A DNA stretch of 64,000 nt from an uncultured Bacillota bacterium (GTDB taxonomy: Bacteria > Bacillota > Clostridia > Peptostreptococcales > Anaerovoracaceae): positions 1 to 64,000 of the forward strand of contig CAKMKG010000032.1 of assembly GCA_927441425.1 (NCBI GenBank). Reading direction: 5' to 3'. Positions 1-8,685 of the stretch are shown piece after piece. Position 1 is the first letter of the stretch. The number at the start of each line of letters is the position of its first letter. The translations under genes were made by a program, and so were the position numbers. A model generated the notes under the pieces. It was not told the DNA's origin, did not search any database, and saw nothing but the letters and a program-made list of their open reading frames with translations.

Positions 1-956
1 ATGATGCCCATATTCTCAATACTGCTATAAGCAAGCAGCTTTTTTATATTTTGCTCAATCAATGCATAAAGAACGCCGAATACCGCTGAACCCATACCAA
101 TGATCAAAATCAGAATACCCCACCAGGGGGTTTCAATCCCAAGATAGAGAAATATAAAACGCAGCAGACCGTACACAGCGGTTTTAATCATGATCCCCGA
201 CATGAGAGCGGAGACATTCCCCGGTGCGGCCGGATGGGCATAGGGCAGCCAGATATGAAGGGGCATCACGCCAGCCTTTGTAGCAAATCCGATGAGAAAG
301 AAGAGAAACATCAGATTCCTTCCCGTATCAGGGATATCATCAGACGAAGCATATAAATCCAAGGAATTTGTATAATAAAACATGAGCATAAATGCAATCA
401 TGAGAAACGCTGTGCCGAGATGTGTCATAACGATATAGATCAGTCCTGCCTGCCGGTTCTCTTCCTGCTCCGATTCAAACACTACAAGGAAATAGGAGAG
501 AACTGCCATGATTTCCCAAGCCATAAAGAAGAAGACCGCATTGTCTGCCGTGAACACGAGAACCATAGAAAGAAGAAAGGTTGAATAGAGGAAGTGGAAC
601 AGACTGACATTCCGTTTTCTGTGATAATGTGCGGTATAACCGATGGAATATATTGAAACACAAAAGGTCAGAATGCTCAGAATCAGGATAAAGAATGCAG
701 AGAGGGCGTCCATTGTCATACTGACGGATATAAAAGGTATGGATGATTCAAAGGGGTGCAGTATGATTTTTTCCTGGCCCGACAGTAGCAGCCGGACAGC
801 GGAAAAGGCACCGAGCATGGAAGCAACGATACAGCCCGCCTGAGCAAATAAGGTGCAATAATGAGGATGCTTATAAAAAATAATAGCTGCAATTGCAGCA
901 GCCAGATATGTAATCATCGAACCATATAAAAGATAATCTGGTGCAAACCAATCCAT
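1..956 (-). CDS. Hydrogenase-4 component B / NuoL-like proton-conducting membrane subunit (3' end cut off by the window)
   Basis: The reverse strand reads without interruption from ATG at 956 to the window edge (318 codons), with a GGAAGG ribosome site about 11 bases upstream. The product is a polytopic membrane protein of the antiporter-like family (NuoL/HyfB/MrpA). Its conserved middle contains MAWEIMAVLSYFLVVFE and later TKAGVMPLHIWLPYAHPAAP, the signature of the proton-conducting module. This form of the motif resembles hydrogenase-4 subunit B (HyfB) more than NuoL. Such subunits couple membrane-bound hydrogenase, formate hydrogenlyase or complex I-like enzymes to ion pumping. The rest of the gene and any partner subunits lie outside the window, so the exact complex cannot be named. 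Confidence 0.85.
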   Translation of the reverse strand, partial: MDWFAPDYLLYGSMITYLAAAIAAIIFYKHPHYCTLFAQAGCIVASMLGAFSAVRLLLSGQEKIILHPFESSIPFISVSMTMDALSAFFILILSILTFCVSIYSIGYTAHYHRKRNVSLFHFLYSTFLLSMVLVFTADNAVFFFMAWEIMAVLSYFLVVFESEQEENRQAGLIYIVMTHLGTAFLMIAFMLMFYYTNSLDLYASSDDIPDTGRNLMFLFFLIGFATKAGVMPLHIWLPYAHPAAPGNVSALMSGIMIKTAVYGLLRFIFLYLGIETPWWGILILIIGMGSAVFGVLYALIEQNIKKLLAYSSIENMGI

Positions 957-1037
957 TCTGATCAAAACCTTCCAAGAGACGTCTATTCTTAATATCAGAT
1001 TATCATTGAAACGACGTGATTGTCAAGGAATAAAGAA

Positions 1038-1084
1038 AGCCTTACTATTTCGAATATTGCAATATTGTTCGAAATAGTAAGGCT
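1038..1084 (-). terminator. Terminator hairpin of the metallophosphoesterase gene
   Basis: A perfect 17-base inverted repeat (1038-1054 with 1068-1084) has a 13-base centre that is itself nearly palindromic. On the reverse strand it is followed by a T-rich run (CTTTCTTTATT). The proximal arm overlaps the TAG stop of the metallophosphoesterase at 1083-1085. Confidence 0.8.
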
Positions 1085-1928
1085 AGTATTCACGTTCCAG
1101 AGAGATACAGGTCAACTCTGGCGTCGAAAGGAACCGATAGGGTAACTTTGTCATTCCGATGCCGGGATTGACATAAAGTTGGGATTCCCGCTCGTTGGAG
1201 AAATGATACAGCCCTTCAATATACTTCTTGCCGTAAGGGGGAAGAATGTAATCATCAAAGAATTTCAAGTTGATCTGTCTGCCGTGGGTGTGCCCGGAAA
1301 TCATCAGATCCACGTGATAATCCTGTACCTCGTCGATGACATCTGGCGCATGAGAGAGCACGATATTGAAATAGTCCGGTCTACCCCAGCTGGCAATGGA
1401 AGGTTCCCCGTAGCCGATAATGACATCATCGATACCGATGATTGCGATACCAAGCTCGTCAATTGCATGATATTCATTTTTCAGCACGGTAAAACCGCCG
1501 GCTTCCATGATGGATTCATATTCGTTTTCAGCGCCGCCGCCGTAATCATGGTTGCCGAAGATCGCAAACTTCCCGTAGGGTGCTTTGATCTCCGCCAGCT
1601 TTTCAGAAATGGCTCCGGTATCGTTGGCATAAATATCAAAATGATCGATCAGATCACCGGTGAAAACCACCATATCCGGTTTCATTTCTCCAATTGCGTC
1701 AAGTACTTTATTGAAATCCTCAGTGGAATAATAGTCGCTGAAATGGGTATCGCCAAATACGGCTATTTTTAGGTTCTCCGCTTCTACGGACAGGCTAGAG
1801 GACTTGATGCTTACATCCTTCACCTGAAGCATATGGGGCTCGATGTATCTGGCATAACAGAACAGCAGTCCCCCGGTAATCAGCACCAGTAAAAACAAGC
1901 GAAAAATAATTTTGCACAGTCTAAACAA
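1083..1928 (-). CDS. Membrane-anchored metallophosphoesterase (YkuE/YaeI-like)
   Basis: 281 residues. The start is TTG at 1928, chosen because AAGGAG lies 6 bases upstream and no ATG is near. Residues 8-26 form one membrane anchor, followed by a calcineurin-like phosphoesterase domain with all metal motifs: GDTH (59-62), GDLIDH (91-96), GNHD (125-128), SHAP (192-195) and SGHTHGRQ (211-218). Family members with one N-terminal anchor include UDP-diacylglucosamine hydrolase-like and lipid or cell-wall phosphoesterases, but the substrate cannot be read from sequence. It follows the AraC-type gene by 49 bases on the same strand and could be co-transcribed with it. A strong hairpin ends the gene. 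Confidence 0.88.
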   Translation of the reverse strand: MFRLCKIIFRLFLLVLITGGLLFCYARYIEPHMLQVKDVSIKSSSLSVEAENLKIAVFGDTHFSDYYSTEDFNKVLDAIGEMKPDMVVFTGDLIDHFDIYANDTGAISEKLAEIKAPYGKFAIFGNHDYGGGAENEYESIMEAGGFTVLKNEYHAIDELGIAIIGIDDVIIGYGEPSIASWGRPDYFNIVLSHAPDVIDEVQDYHVDLMISGHTHGRQINLKFFDDYILPPYGKKYIEGLYHFSNERESQLYVNPGIGMTKLPYRFLSTPELTCISLEREY

Positions 1929-1977
1929 TTTATACTCCTTGGATCATAATATTGTGATTGGGTCAGCAAATAAGAGT

Positions 1978-3213
1978 CTACCATATTCTTTTCTGCAATG
2001 CAAACTGGTCAATGATCTCCGCAAGGAAGGCCTCATAGTTCTTACATACTTCCGGAGGGAGCTTGCTCAGCTCCTTCGTCAAGGTTTCTGCTGATACAGA
2101 GTGAGTGGGATTACAGCCGTCCGCCTGAAACATTGCATTGTAGATCTCACCGGAAAGTAGCAGAAGGTTCCTATAATGCTGAAGCCTTGCTGCTTCTGAT
2201 TTTTGTGGCAGCTTTCCCATTTCCAGTGATTTGGAGATGGAGGATCCATTTTGGAGATCCTTTCCGGAATATTGGCTTTCATAGCGATAACTGTTCAGTA
2301 GCTTTTCCGCCTTCTTTCGGTCACAGGAAAAATATTTATGAGGCTGCTGACAGTTGATCGAGGCCGTGATCTCGCGATATTTGGAAGGAGTGGAGCCATA
2401 CCATTTTTTAAAATGGGAGATGAGGTATTTCGTGCTGGCAAACCCTACCTCAAGAGCAATTTCGGAAATAGTTTTATCCGTACTGACCAGGAGCTTTTCC
2501 GCTGACTCGGAACGTACCGCGGAAAGCCATTGCTGGAAACTCAGACCTGTGGACTGCCGGATAAAATGGGAGAGGTAATAAGTACTGAGATATTCATTTT
2601 GCGCCAGATCGCTTAGGGTAATGTTCTCTGCATAGTGGCTGTATATAAATTCCTGAACACGGTGAATCCGTTCTGCATGGATGGCATTGATATGAAATTC
2701 CTGTGGGCAGCCGTAGAAAAAATGATCGCTTCCGTCGGGCAACCATCGGAATAGCTGAAAGCTGTCCAGTAGCAGGGCGACGAGACTGCTTAAATCCTCC
2801 TTGAGCCGGTCCGTATTCGCGTACTGGTTTTCGTTAAAGTGAAAGTATATATCGGCGAAAATGCGCCGGAGCAATTGGATGCTGCTGCCCTTCTGATTTG
2901 CGCAATCACATAAGAAGGTCGTATTTTTAATTGCAGGAAAGGTTGTTTTAAGATGATCCAGATCAACATATAAGGTCAGCACACAGTTGCTCTGACTGAG
3001 ACCGGTGATGCAGTGGAGATCGGGGGGATTGAATATATGAATATCACCGTCGTTTAAAATCTGGGATTGATATGCCTCCCGTATCTCGAGAGTTCCTTCC
3101 AACACCATAATAAATTCGATGGCCTGGTGCACATGAAGGGGTATGCTTTCCACGGTGGAAAGAAAAGCGTCCACCGGCAGTCCGTTTTTAAAGTGAATGG
3201 CTTTCTTCAGCAT
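1978..3213 (-). CDS. AraC-family transcriptional regulator with cupin sensor and C-terminal extension; candidate regulator of the methylamine operon
   Basis: 411 residues, ATG at 3213 behind GAGGAGATAGG. Residues 10-80 look like an AraC-type cupin sensor (histidine-rich HVHQ, then GDIHIFNPPD). Residues about 185-283 carry the two helix-turn-helix units, ending with the hallmark EIALEVGFAS and FKKWYGSTPSKYR. Unusually, about 128 residues follow the DNA-binding domain; AraC regulators normally end there. This tail is charged and helical with no motif I recognise. The gene diverges from the methylamine methyltransferase operon across about 230 bases, which suggests it controls that operon in response to a methylated amine. 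That role is inferred from position only. Confidence 0.87.
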   Translation of the reverse strand: MLKKAIHFKNGLPVDAFLSTVESIPLHVHQAIEFIMVLEGTLEIREAYQSQILNDGDIHIFNPPDLHCITGLSQSNCVLTLYVDLDHLKTTFPAIKNTTFLCDCANQKGSSIQLLRRIFADIYFHFNENQYANTDRLKEDLSSLVALLLDSFQLFRWLPDGSDHFFYGCPQEFHINAIHAERIHRVQEFIYSHYAENITLSDLAQNEYLSTYYLSHFIRQSTGLSFQQWLSAVRSESAEKLLVSTDKTISEIALEVGFASTKYLISHFKKWYGSTPSKYREITASINCQQPHKYFSCDRKKAEKLLNSYRYESQYSGKDLQNGSSISKSLEMGKLPQKSEAARLQHYRNLLLLSGEIYNAMFQADGCNPTHSVSAETLTKELSKLPPEVCKNYEAFLAEIIDQFALQKRIW

Positions 3214-3442
3214 ATTCCTATCTCCTCTAGCAAGAATCGCAGACAGGGATAACGGGCTGGTACCCTGTGATAATCAGCAATACCTGCCGATATTATATTA
3301 AATTTTTTTTAAGATTGCAAGGAAGGAAAGGGAGGACATGCAGAAGAATACAGCAAATAAGGAATCAATAGATAGCCAATATGGAAATTAAAAGCATATT
3401 TATTTATTGTACAATTTAATTGGAAAAGAAAGGAGGGGTTCC

Positions 3443-4867
3443 ATGGCAGAATACTATACCAGAATGGGTGACGGTTTTGGCATTTATTTGTCGGAAGAGG
3501 AGATCAGAGCGGACATCCGGGAAGGCGTGAAAGATGCAGCAGATAGAGGAAAGATTCCCCCGCTTACTGAAGAGGAAATGGAACATTTGTACAAGATCAT
3601 TACGATGGAGGGTATCATTGTCGGCGTCAAACACGGTGATGAAGTGGTCTCCTCAACCGATCAGGGTGCAGACACCGTTGGCTGTGAAAGCGGGGTACCC
3701 ATCGACAGGGTAATCCAGGTCCAGATGCTGGAACGGGCATTCGGTATCGATTCCACCGACTATGGCTTCACCGATTATAACTTCAAAGCGGTAAAGCCCA
3801 TCGCGAACTACGAAGCGGCTTCAATGGAGAGAGCCCTGGAGAACAGTGTGATTCCGATTTTATATGGTGGAATGCCGAATCTGGGCTTCTATACGAAACC
3901 AGACGGCCCGGTGGACAATTGGGCAGAGCTGCTTCCCCAGGGGAAGGTCAAGGAGGCACTGGAAGCACAGGAAGCGGCGGTGGATTTGGCGGTTCATGAT
4001 ATGGTTTACGTCGCAGAGCAAATGTTTGAGGCCGGTGCGGACGGTATCAATCTCGATACCTGCGGCGCCGCAGGGGACGCAGATTTTTTGGCTGCTCTGA
4101 AGGCCTGTGAGGAGATCAGAAATAAATTTCCAACCATGGGGGTGGAAATCGGAATGGCGGGAGAGTTCGTATTGGGCATGCACGGAAGACTGAAGTATGA
4201 TGATACGCGGATAGCCGGACTGTATCCTCACAAGCAGGTGAAACTTGCAGAGAAAGCCGGAGCAACCATTTTCGGTGCAGTGGTCAACACCAACACGAGC
4301 AGATCCTTCCCCTGGAATATTGCAAGAGTCTGTACCTTTATGAAGGAATGCGTCAAGGAGGCGGGAAAGATCGCGGTACATACCAATGTGGGCATGGGTG
4401 TCGGAGGAATTCCCATGTGTGAATCCATTCCTCACGATGTGGTTTCCAGAGCAGACAAGGCGTTAATCGAGATTTGCAAAATTGATGGTTTGTAGATAGG
4501 CGAAGGAGATGTGATGGGCACAGAAATCACCCACACGGTATCCGCTTGCATGGGCGGCATGAAGACAGCCGGAGATCTGGTTCTCAGAATGCAGCTTGCG
4601 CACGGTATGAGAATCCGTGAAGCAAAGGAGTACGTCGCCGAAAAACTGGGTGTATCGGTATTCGAATTGAGCGATCCATCCGTCATGACGGAAATCCGGC
4701 AGACCTTTGGCTTGGGCGTTCAGGAGCCAAACCTGGGGGATATCACCGGCATGGCGGCCAAATTCAGAATATCCGAAAAAATGGGAATTACGATCAATTC
4801 CGTTGAAAACTTTAAAAGGAAGGCCGGATTGAAAAAGGAAGGTGCAATACATGAAGAAACCCTATGA
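3443..4867 (+). CDS. mtbB: Dimethylamine:corrinoid methyltransferase MtbB, pyrrolysine-containing (in-frame TAG at 4493-4495)
   Basis: This is one 474-residue protein read through an amber codon. ATG at 3443 is preceded by AGGAGGGG; the first in-frame stop is TAG at codon 351 (4493-4495), and the frame stays open to TGA at 4865-4867. From memory of the archaeal family, the opening EYYTRMGDGFGIYL, the middle GADGINLDTCGAAGDAD and MAGEFVLGMHGRLKYD, and the segment around the amber, IDGL-X-IGEGD, align with Methanosarcina MtbB, whose pyrrolysine is residue 356 of 467. The part after TAG (KTAGDLVLRMQ, MRIREAKEYVAEKL) is the conserved MtbB C-terminus. The enzyme would transfer a methyl group from dimethylamine to a corrinoid protein, with pyrrolysine binding the substrate. 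It overlaps mttB by 17 bases. Conventional annotation would split it into a 350-residue and a 118-residue ORF. Confidence 0.93.
4493..4495 (+). other. In-frame amber codon of mtbB, predicted pyrrolysine 351
   Basis: TAG lies between GAT GGT TTG and ATA GGC GAA, in the same frame as both halves of the MtbB homologue and at the family's pyrrolysine site. AAGGAG at 4503-4508, followed by GTG (4511) and ATG (4514), resembles a ribosome site and could in principle allow re-initiation of the C-terminal piece. Confidence 0.9.
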
Positions 4868-6311
4868 AGACTGTACCATCGGATATTCCATTCTGGAAAA
4901 GAAGGATATGGATGCGATCCATGAATCCACGCTGAAGCTCATGGGAGAATTCGGAGTGAGGGTTTACGGAGAACAGGCCCATGAAATTTACAGTGGGGCA
5001 GGCTGCAATGTTGATCAAGAAACCAATATGGTAACATTTCCGAGAAATTTGATCAATGACTGCATCGAGTCAGCCCCTGCGGAATACACGTTATATGCAA
5101 GAAACCCGGAGAAGAATGTGGAACTGGGAGGAAAGAAGGTTACCTTTACAAACTTCGGGACCGGAGTATATCTTCTTGATCCTGTCACAGGGGAACGGCG
5201 CAGCACGACAAAAGAGGATCTCTGTAAGATCGCGCGGTTCATCGATGCTGTAGATGAGGTGGACTGCATTACCATACCGGTAGCAGCGACAGATGTTCCG
5301 GAGGAAATCAAAGAGCTCCATGAAGCGGAAGCGATCTTCCTAAATACTTCTAAGCATTTTGGTCATGATACGGATGGCGGAGAGAATACAAGGCGGTTCA
5401 TCAGAATGGCTGCAGCAGTGGCGGGGGGCATGGATCAGCTGAGGGAGCGACCGATTGTTTCACTGGGTGCCTGCCCAAACAGTCCCCTTGAATTACACGA
5501 GGCTGCCACAGAGCAAATCATCGAAGCAGCCAAGGCCGGAATCCCTATGGATGTGCTTTCCATGGGACTATGCGGAGGAACAACGCCGGTTACGCTGGCA
5601 GGAACGATCCTGACTACCAACTGTGAAATTCTTTCGGGGATCATCCTTGGGCAGCTGGTCAGAAAAGGTACGCCGATGATGTATGGAAGCTCAACCAGCA
5701 TTATGGATCTCAAACTGACCACATCGCCGGTGGGCGCGCCGGAGCATGCGATGTTTGGTGCGGCAATCGGGCAGATGGGTCATTATTACGGAATCCCGAC
5801 CGATGTTGGCGGGACTTAGGGAGACAGCAAGCGCATTGATGCTCAGATCGGTCATGAGAAAACCATGACGGCAATGCTTCCCGCCTTAACGGGGAGCAAT
5901 ATGATCTACGGAATGGGCATGCTGGAAATGGGAATGACCATGAGCTATGGGCAGTTGCTGGTCGATGCAGAAATCGTTCGAATGATTCGAAGGATTATGC
6001 AGGGGATTGCGGTGGATCACTCAACACTTGCACTGGATGTGATAACAGCGGTAGGACCCGGTGGAACCTATCTGGGGCAGAGACATACTATGCAGTTCAT
6101 GCGGAAAGAATCTTCACAGGCGAAATTGATCGATCGAAAAATGTATGATGCCTGGGCCAGGTCCGGGAAGAAGGATATGGCGGAACGCGCCAATGAGGAA
6201 GCGTTGAAAATATTGGAGAATCATAAACCCATTCCTTTACCGGAGGCTGCGGGAAAGGAAATCAGAGCAATCATTGAAGAGGCGGAATACGAAATAGGAG
6301 TTAGGAAATAG
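4851..6311 (+). CDS. mttB: Trimethylamine:corrinoid methyltransferase MttB, pyrrolysine-containing (in-frame TAG at 5817-5819)
   Basis: 486 residues read through an amber codon. I chose ATG at 4851 (GGAAGG upstream) over an upstream GTG at 4842. The N-terminal 322 residues end in YYGIPTDVGGT, then TAG (codon 323), then GDSKRIDAQIGHEKTMTAML in the same frame. Archaeal MttB reads VAGT-Pyl-SDAK followed by GHEKTMTTLLPAL, so the amber sits exactly at the pyrrolysine site. The C-terminal part (ALTGSNMIYGMGMLEMGMT, VGPGGTYLGQ) is conserved. The enzyme demethylates trimethylamine to dimethylamine by methylating a corrinoid protein. The gene's final stop is also TAG (6309-6311); the next in-frame stop is TGA at 6348, so read-through there would add 13 residues. 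Confidence 0.94.
5817..5819 (+). other. In-frame amber codon of mttB, predicted pyrrolysine 323
   Basis: TAG stands between GGG ACT and GGA GAC AGC AAG. The frame is open on both sides and both sides match MttB. Pyrrolysine forms the substrate-binding site in this family, so the residue is expected to be essential. Confidence 0.92.
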
Positions 6312-6382
6312 TTTTTCTTTGTCTGGAAATGCATGAGAGGAAAAGCTTGAAGCTGAAGTTTTAAGAGAGAAAGGACACGTGT

Positions 6383-7042
6383 ATGAAGGAATTATTGAAT
6401 AAGATGAGAGTTTCTGTTTTAGAAGGGGAGGAGGAGGATGCGGTTGCCTTGGCAAAGCAGGCGCTGGCTGAAAAGCTGGACTTGAAAACTGTTATGGATG
6501 AAGGTTTTGTTTTAGGCATCCGGGAAGCGGGGCAGCTATATGCGGAAGGAGAATACTATTTGCCGGATCTAGTATGCTCGGCTGATGCGATGAAATCCGC
6601 ACTGGCTATTCTGGATGAAGCTCTGAAAAAGCCGGCAAGCGGATTTACATCTAAAGGTAAAATTGTCATGACCACGGTACAGGGAGATGTACATGACATC
6701 GGAAAAATCATCGTCGGTGCTATGCTAACCGCTGTTGGCTACGAGATTTATGATTTGGGATCCGATGTTCCAAACGTAGTAGTTTTAGAGGCCATTTATA
6801 AAATCAAACCTGATGTGGTTGGTCTTTCCGCTTTGCTGACGACGACAATGGTGGAACAGAAAAATATCATCGAAGATCTGAAGGTAGCCGGAACAAGAAA
6901 TGGTGTGAAGGTAATCGTCGGAGGCGCGCCTGTGACTCATGAGTGGGCGAATAAAATCGGTGCTGACGGCTATTCCGACGATGCAATCAGTGCGGTGGAG
7001 CTGGTCAACCGTCTGCTCCTTCGAGAGGGGATGAAGGCATGA
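6383..7042 (+). CDS. Methylamine corrinoid protein (MttC/MtbC-like)
   Basis: 219 residues. An N-terminal four-helix cap domain (about 1-85) is followed by a Rossmann-like B12-binding domain. The cobalt-ligand motif is G101-D-V-H104-D-I-G107, with SALLTTTM and VGGAPVTHEWA downstream as in other corrinoid proteins of methyltransferase systems. It accepts the methyl group from MtbB or MttB and passes it to an acceptor methyltransferase. It is the only corrinoid protein in the cluster, so it probably serves several of the four methyltransferases. It starts about 70 bases after mttB, and its stop overlaps the next start as ATGA. MttC and MtbC cannot be told apart from sequence alone. Confidence 0.93.
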   Translation: MKELLNKMRVSVLEGEEEDAVALAKQALAEKLDLKTVMDEGFVLGIREAGQLYAEGEYYLPDLVCSADAMKSALAILDEALKKPASGFTSKGKIVMTTVQGDVHDIGKIIVGAMLTAVGYEIYDLGSDVPNVVVLEAIYKIKPDVVGLSALLTTTMVEQKNIIEDLKVAGTRNGVKVIVGGAPVTHEWANKIGADGYSDDAISAVELVNRLLLREGMKA

Positions 7043-8433
7043 AATTAAGAACACAAGTGCTGTCACAAGAAGAAGTGGAACTGGTACATAAACGAACATT
7101 GGAGCTTTTAGAGCATGTCGGCGTGTGCATAAAAAGCGAACGAGCGCTTAAGGTGCTGGCTGAGAGTGGTGCAGAGGTGGATTTCAATACGCAGATCGTT
7201 AAGATTTCAGAGACCCTTCTGTGGAAATGTCTGAACACAGCCCCCAAAAGCTATGTGCTGGGTGCCAGAAACCCAAAATTTGATTTTCCTATGCCTGCGA
7301 CAAAGGTCGGTCATATTCTGGATGGGATCACCACTGGGATTATTGATATCGAAACGGGAGAAAGGAGGCCGTCTACAAAAGAGGACGTGTTTCAAACAGG
7401 CAGGGTCTTTCAGCAGATGGATATGGGCGCAGTGGCCTGGTCGGGCTGTTCGGCTTTGGATATGCCTCCCGAAACCCATAGCCTTCACGAGTTCGCAGCG
7501 ATTCTTCAGGGAACCTCAAAGCATATTCAGTTTGAATTGCGACATGGGGGAGAATCAAAATACGCCATTGAAATACTAAAGGCTGTCCTGGGATCGGAGG
7601 AAGAGGTGATCAATCGTAAGATTGCTTCTGTGCTCTACTGTCCTATTTCGCCGCTAACCCACGACGACAGCATGCTGGATGCTTATTTGGAGCTTGCGGA
7701 ATATGATGTTCCAGTGAACATCTATCCGTGTCCCATCGTAGGCTTAACCTCGCCGGCCAGCCTTTTCTCCACCGTCTGTTTGATTAATGCGGAGGTATTG
7801 TCCGGACTGGTCATCTACCAGCTGGTGAAACCGGGTCTGCCACTCATGTACGGTTCCTGTTCCGGCACGGCAGATCCAAGAACGGGAGACTACGTTGACA
7901 AGGAAGAAAGCGTTCTGATCAGCATGGCGTCCAGAGAAATGGCAAAATTCTATCATTTGCCGTCGGTCCTCTCCGGTGGAGGCTCTTCGGAAACCGTACC
8001 GCAATATATGATCGAACCTGAGCTCATTGACGGAATCGGGACGATGGATGACGGTATGACGACGGATCTGGCAGGGCTGGTGATGCAGAATGAGTTTTGC
8101 AACAGAAATATTAGAATTGCACAGGGGATTCGGGTAGATGAGGAAACAGACCTGATCGCTGACATCATTAAGCAAGGACCAGGCGGAGGGTTTCTGGGCA
8201 GCAAATCAACGAGGAAAATGTTTCGGGACAACAGTGAAATCTATATCTCAAAACACTTCCCAGACTGCTTCCGACATACTGCAAATGAGCATGCTGACAT
8301 GAGGCTGCACGCAATTGAAATCGTAAAATCAATATTAGACGGACCGGTTGAGGATGAATTGCCTCAGTCGGTACAATTAAGAATTGACGAAATTTGTAAA
8401 AATGCAGATAGAGCGCTTGGAAAAAAAGCATGA
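7039..8433 (+). CDS. MttB-family methyltransferase without pyrrolysine (MtgB-like), paralogue 1
   Basis: 464 residues, uninterrupted, translationally coupled to the corrinoid gene by a 4-base overlap. It has the MttB-family layout (RTLELLEHVGV, GERRPSTKEDV, SPLTHDDSMLDAYLELAEY, GPGGGFLGSKSTRKMF). The pyrrolysine position is replaced: where MttB has AGT-Pyl-SDAK this protein has SGGGSSETV. Pyrrolysine-free members include the glycine betaine:corrinoid methyltransferase of Desulfitobacterium (MtgB) and enzymes for proline betaine, carnitine or butyrobetaine. The substrate is probably a quaternary amine, but which one is unknown. It precedes a permease gene by 252 bases. Confidence 0.9.
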   Translation: MKLRTQVLSQEEVELVHKRTLELLEHVGVCIKSERALKVLAESGAEVDFNTQIVKISETLLWKCLNTAPKSYVLGARNPKFDFPMPATKVGHILDGITTGIIDIETGERRPSTKEDVFQTGRVFQQMDMGAVAWSGCSALDMPPETHSLHEFAAILQGTSKHIQFELRHGGESKYAIEILKAVLGSEEEVINRKIASVLYCPISPLTHDDSMLDAYLELAEYDVPVNIYPCPIVGLTSPASLFSTVCLINAEVLSGLVIYQLVKPGLPLMYGSCSGTADPRTGDYVDKEESVLISMASREMAKFYHLPSVLSGGGSSETVPQYMIEPELIDGIGTMDDGMTTDLAGLVMQNEFCNRNIRIAQGIRVDEETDLIADIIKQGPGGGFLGSKSTRKMFRDNSEIYISKHFPDCFRHTANEHADMRLHAIEIVKSILDGPVEDELPQSVQLRIDEICKNADRALGKKA

Positions 8434-8685
8434 CCATAACAGGAATTCCCTATTTTTGCAGTTGAAACCTCAGCACGCTTTGCCTTCGCCTGTGTTTTGT
8501 TAAAGAGATAAAGAGATAAAGAGGTTTCTCTGTATGGGTTCGCCCACAACTTGCTTCGCATCGGAAGGATTCCTATCGGCTGAAGCCGCGGAACTTCCTC
8601 ATTGCACCTGCCGGACATTTGCTATGCAAATGCGGCGTGTGCGCATTTAGGGCGGGCTAGTAGTAAAAGGAAAGGGTAGGATCGT
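8434..8685. other. Intergenic region with an 8-base triplicated repeat and a hairpin
   Basis: No gene is seen here. Three tandem near-copies of AAAGAGAT lie at 8502-8525. An imperfect hairpin at 8610-8636 (GCCG..CATTTGC-TAT-GCAAATG-CGGC) has no T run, so it is not an obvious terminator. It may be a processing site or a boundary between the methyltransferase and permease messages. Confidence 0.45.

Noticed and set aside
1179..1772. 197-codon plus-strand frame opposite the metallophosphoesterase
   Set aside because: It lies wholly inside a gene with complete catalytic motifs on the other strand and has no recognisable protein features.
3214..3442. Sigma-54 (-24/-12) promoter for the methylamine operon
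   Set aside because: A TGG-like box near 3250 lacks a matching TTGC at the right distance. No convincing promoter of either class could be fixed in this gap.
4493..4867. mtbB as a frameshifted or nonsense pseudogene with a separate 118-residue ORF
   Set aside because: The break is a TAG, the frame is unchanged across it, it falls at the family's pyrrolysine position, and the neighbouring mttB shows the same pattern at its own family site.
5865..6311. A separate 148-residue gene starting at ATG 5865
   Set aside because: It is the C-terminal part of mttB in the same frame; codons between the TAG and this ATG already match MttB.
8434..8685. Amber-suppressor tRNA (pylT) or riboswitch before the permease gene
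   Set aside because: The one clear hairpin does not extend to a cloverleaf, no CUA anticodon arm was found, and no known riboswitch core is recognisable.
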